This document shows, piece by piece, positions 63,368 through 64,000 of a stretch of 64,000 nucleotides of DNA. Position numbers and translations under genes: made by a program. Location of the stretch: positions 2,852,001-2,916,000 of the forward strand of contig AP026969.1 in assembly GCA_027923965.1 (NCBI GenBank). Reading direction: 5' to 3'. Source of the DNA: Comamonadaceae bacterium OS-1 (lineage in GTDB: Bacteria; Pseudomonadota; Gammaproteobacteria; Burkholderiales; Burkholderiaceae_C). Under the pieces are notes generated by a model, which worked only from the letters and a program-made list of their open reading frames with translations, was not told where the DNA came from and did no database searches. How positions within the stretch are numbered: the stretch's first letter is position 1; each line of letters opens with the position of its first letter.

Positions 63368-64000
63368 TTATGCAATCCCTGATTTTAGAGGGACAAAATG
63401 CACGGCTTCGAGTAACTGCTGTTTCAGGCCCTGGGCGGTTTTGTCCACCACCACCAGCGCCTGCTTGCCACCACTGGTGACCATAGGCGCCACCAGCCGA
63501 CCGCCCACCGCCAACTGGTCCAGCCAGGCCTGCGGAATCGCGTCGCCCCCGGCGGCGGCGATGATGCCCGCATACGGTGCGCCCTTGGCGTAGCCCAGCA
63601 TGCCGTCGCCAAACAGCAGATGCACATTGGGCAGGCGAAAGGGCCGCAGATTGGCCCGGGCCTTGTCGTGCAGGCCGCGCAGGCGCTCGATACTGTAGAC
63701 CTCGCGGGCCAGCACGGCCAGCACCGCGGCCTGGTAGCCGCAGCCGGTGCCGATCTCCAGCACGCGGCCCAGCTGCCCGGCCTTGCCCAGCGCCGAGTCC
63801 AACAAAAGCTCGCCCATGCGGGCCACCACATTGGGCTTGGAGATGGTCTGGCCCAGGCCGATCGGCAGACTGGTGTCTTCGTAGGCCTGGTTGACCAGGG
63901 CGGTATCCACAAAGCGGTGCCGCTCCACCTGGCCCATGGCGCGCAGCACAGGGGCCGACACAATGCCCATGGCCGACAGCTTGTGCACCATGCGGGCACG
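63368..64000 (-). CDS. pcm: Protein-L-isoaspartate O-methyltransferase (partial at window end)
   Basis: 211 codons are visible, open to the right edge (reading RARMVHKLSAMGI), so the N-terminus lies outside. SAM-binding VLEIGTGCGYQAAVLAVLA, RHRFVDTALVNQAYEDTSLPIGLGQTISKP, and the GDGMLGYAKGAPY segment are typical of Pcm. It repairs isoaspartyl damage. The pcm-nlpD-rpoS order is conserved in proteobacteria. Confidence 0.93.
   Translation of the reverse strand, partial: RARMVHKLSAMGIVSAPVLRAMGQVERHRFVDTALVNQAYEDTSLPIGLGQTISKPNVVARMGELLLDSALGKAGQLGRVLEIGTGCGYQAAVLAVLAREVYSIERLRGLHDKARANLRPFRLPNVHLLFGDGMLGYAKGAPYAGIIAAAGGDAIPQAWLDQLAVGGRLVAPMVTSGGKQALVVVDKTAQGLKQQLLEAVHFVPLKSGIA

Overview
The window is a 64 kb chromosomal segment, GC-rich and densely coding, from a betaproteobacterium. 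Gene content points to the order Burkholderiales and probably the family Comamonadaceae (Rhodoferax/Polaromonas/Acidovorax-like). The evidence is a pcm-nlpD-rpoS block, trxB next to ftsK-lolA and rarA, urtABCDE and livHMGF clusters, class I PHB synthase with a phasin, and many copies of a palindromic repeat built on AGCTGCT-N-CGCTTAT / ATAAGCG-N-AGCAGCT. The genus is inference. No rRNA, tRNA, CRISPR array, transposase or prophage module was seen.

Layout. 0-2.6 kb: two small membrane proteins, a short flagellar-rod-like protein and a pseudo-receiver/TPR protein. 2.6-4.8 kb: an isolated ureD and a cyclase-PilZ protein, bracketed by two inverted copies of a 62-bp palindromic element. 4.8-7.7 kb: aminotransferase, two small proteins sharing a C-terminal tail, EamA transporter. 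7.7-12.5 kb: phosphate-scavenging group (PhoD, CpdB, Sel1 protein) behind a strong candidate PhoB site. 12.5-20.2 kb: Pat-like acyltransferase, phasin/PhaC, HDOD protein, M15 peptidase. 20.2-26.7 kb: urea transporter urtABCDE, with a ~0.7 kb nested inverted-repeat element between urtD and urtE. 26.9-32.4 kb: sugar-lactone oxidase, YceI, small proteins, DUF2520 protein, gamma-glutamyltransferase. 32.5-38.5 kb is the most accessory-looking part: hipBA with HipB-type operators, a patatin-like protein lacking its catalytic dyad, a ParD-like/Map pair with its own palindrome, a YdeI-like protein, a second long inverted-repeat element and a DUF2325-like protein. 38.7-43 kb: ahpC-ahpF, a secreted protein, an exonuclease and bacterioferritin (oxidative/iron stress). 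43-49.2 kb: Phd/ParE toxin-antitoxin, GNAT, and an SbcD/SbcC-like (YhaO/YhaN) pair. 49.3-52.9 kb: branched-chain amino acid transporter without its binding protein. 53.2-64 kb: core block rarA, degenerate HD protein, lolA, ftsK, Crp/Fnr regulator, trxB, DUF1439 lipoprotein, rpoS, nlpD and the 3' part of pcm.

The genes suggest a free-living heterotroph able to use urea nitrogen and organic phosphate, store PHB and resist peroxide. The strongest unexplained signals are the repeat families (including copies read in frame inside urtB, lolA and rarA), the repeat insertion that splits the urt operon, and several predicted pseudoenzymes: the receiver at 840, the patatin at 34123 and the HD protein at 54633.
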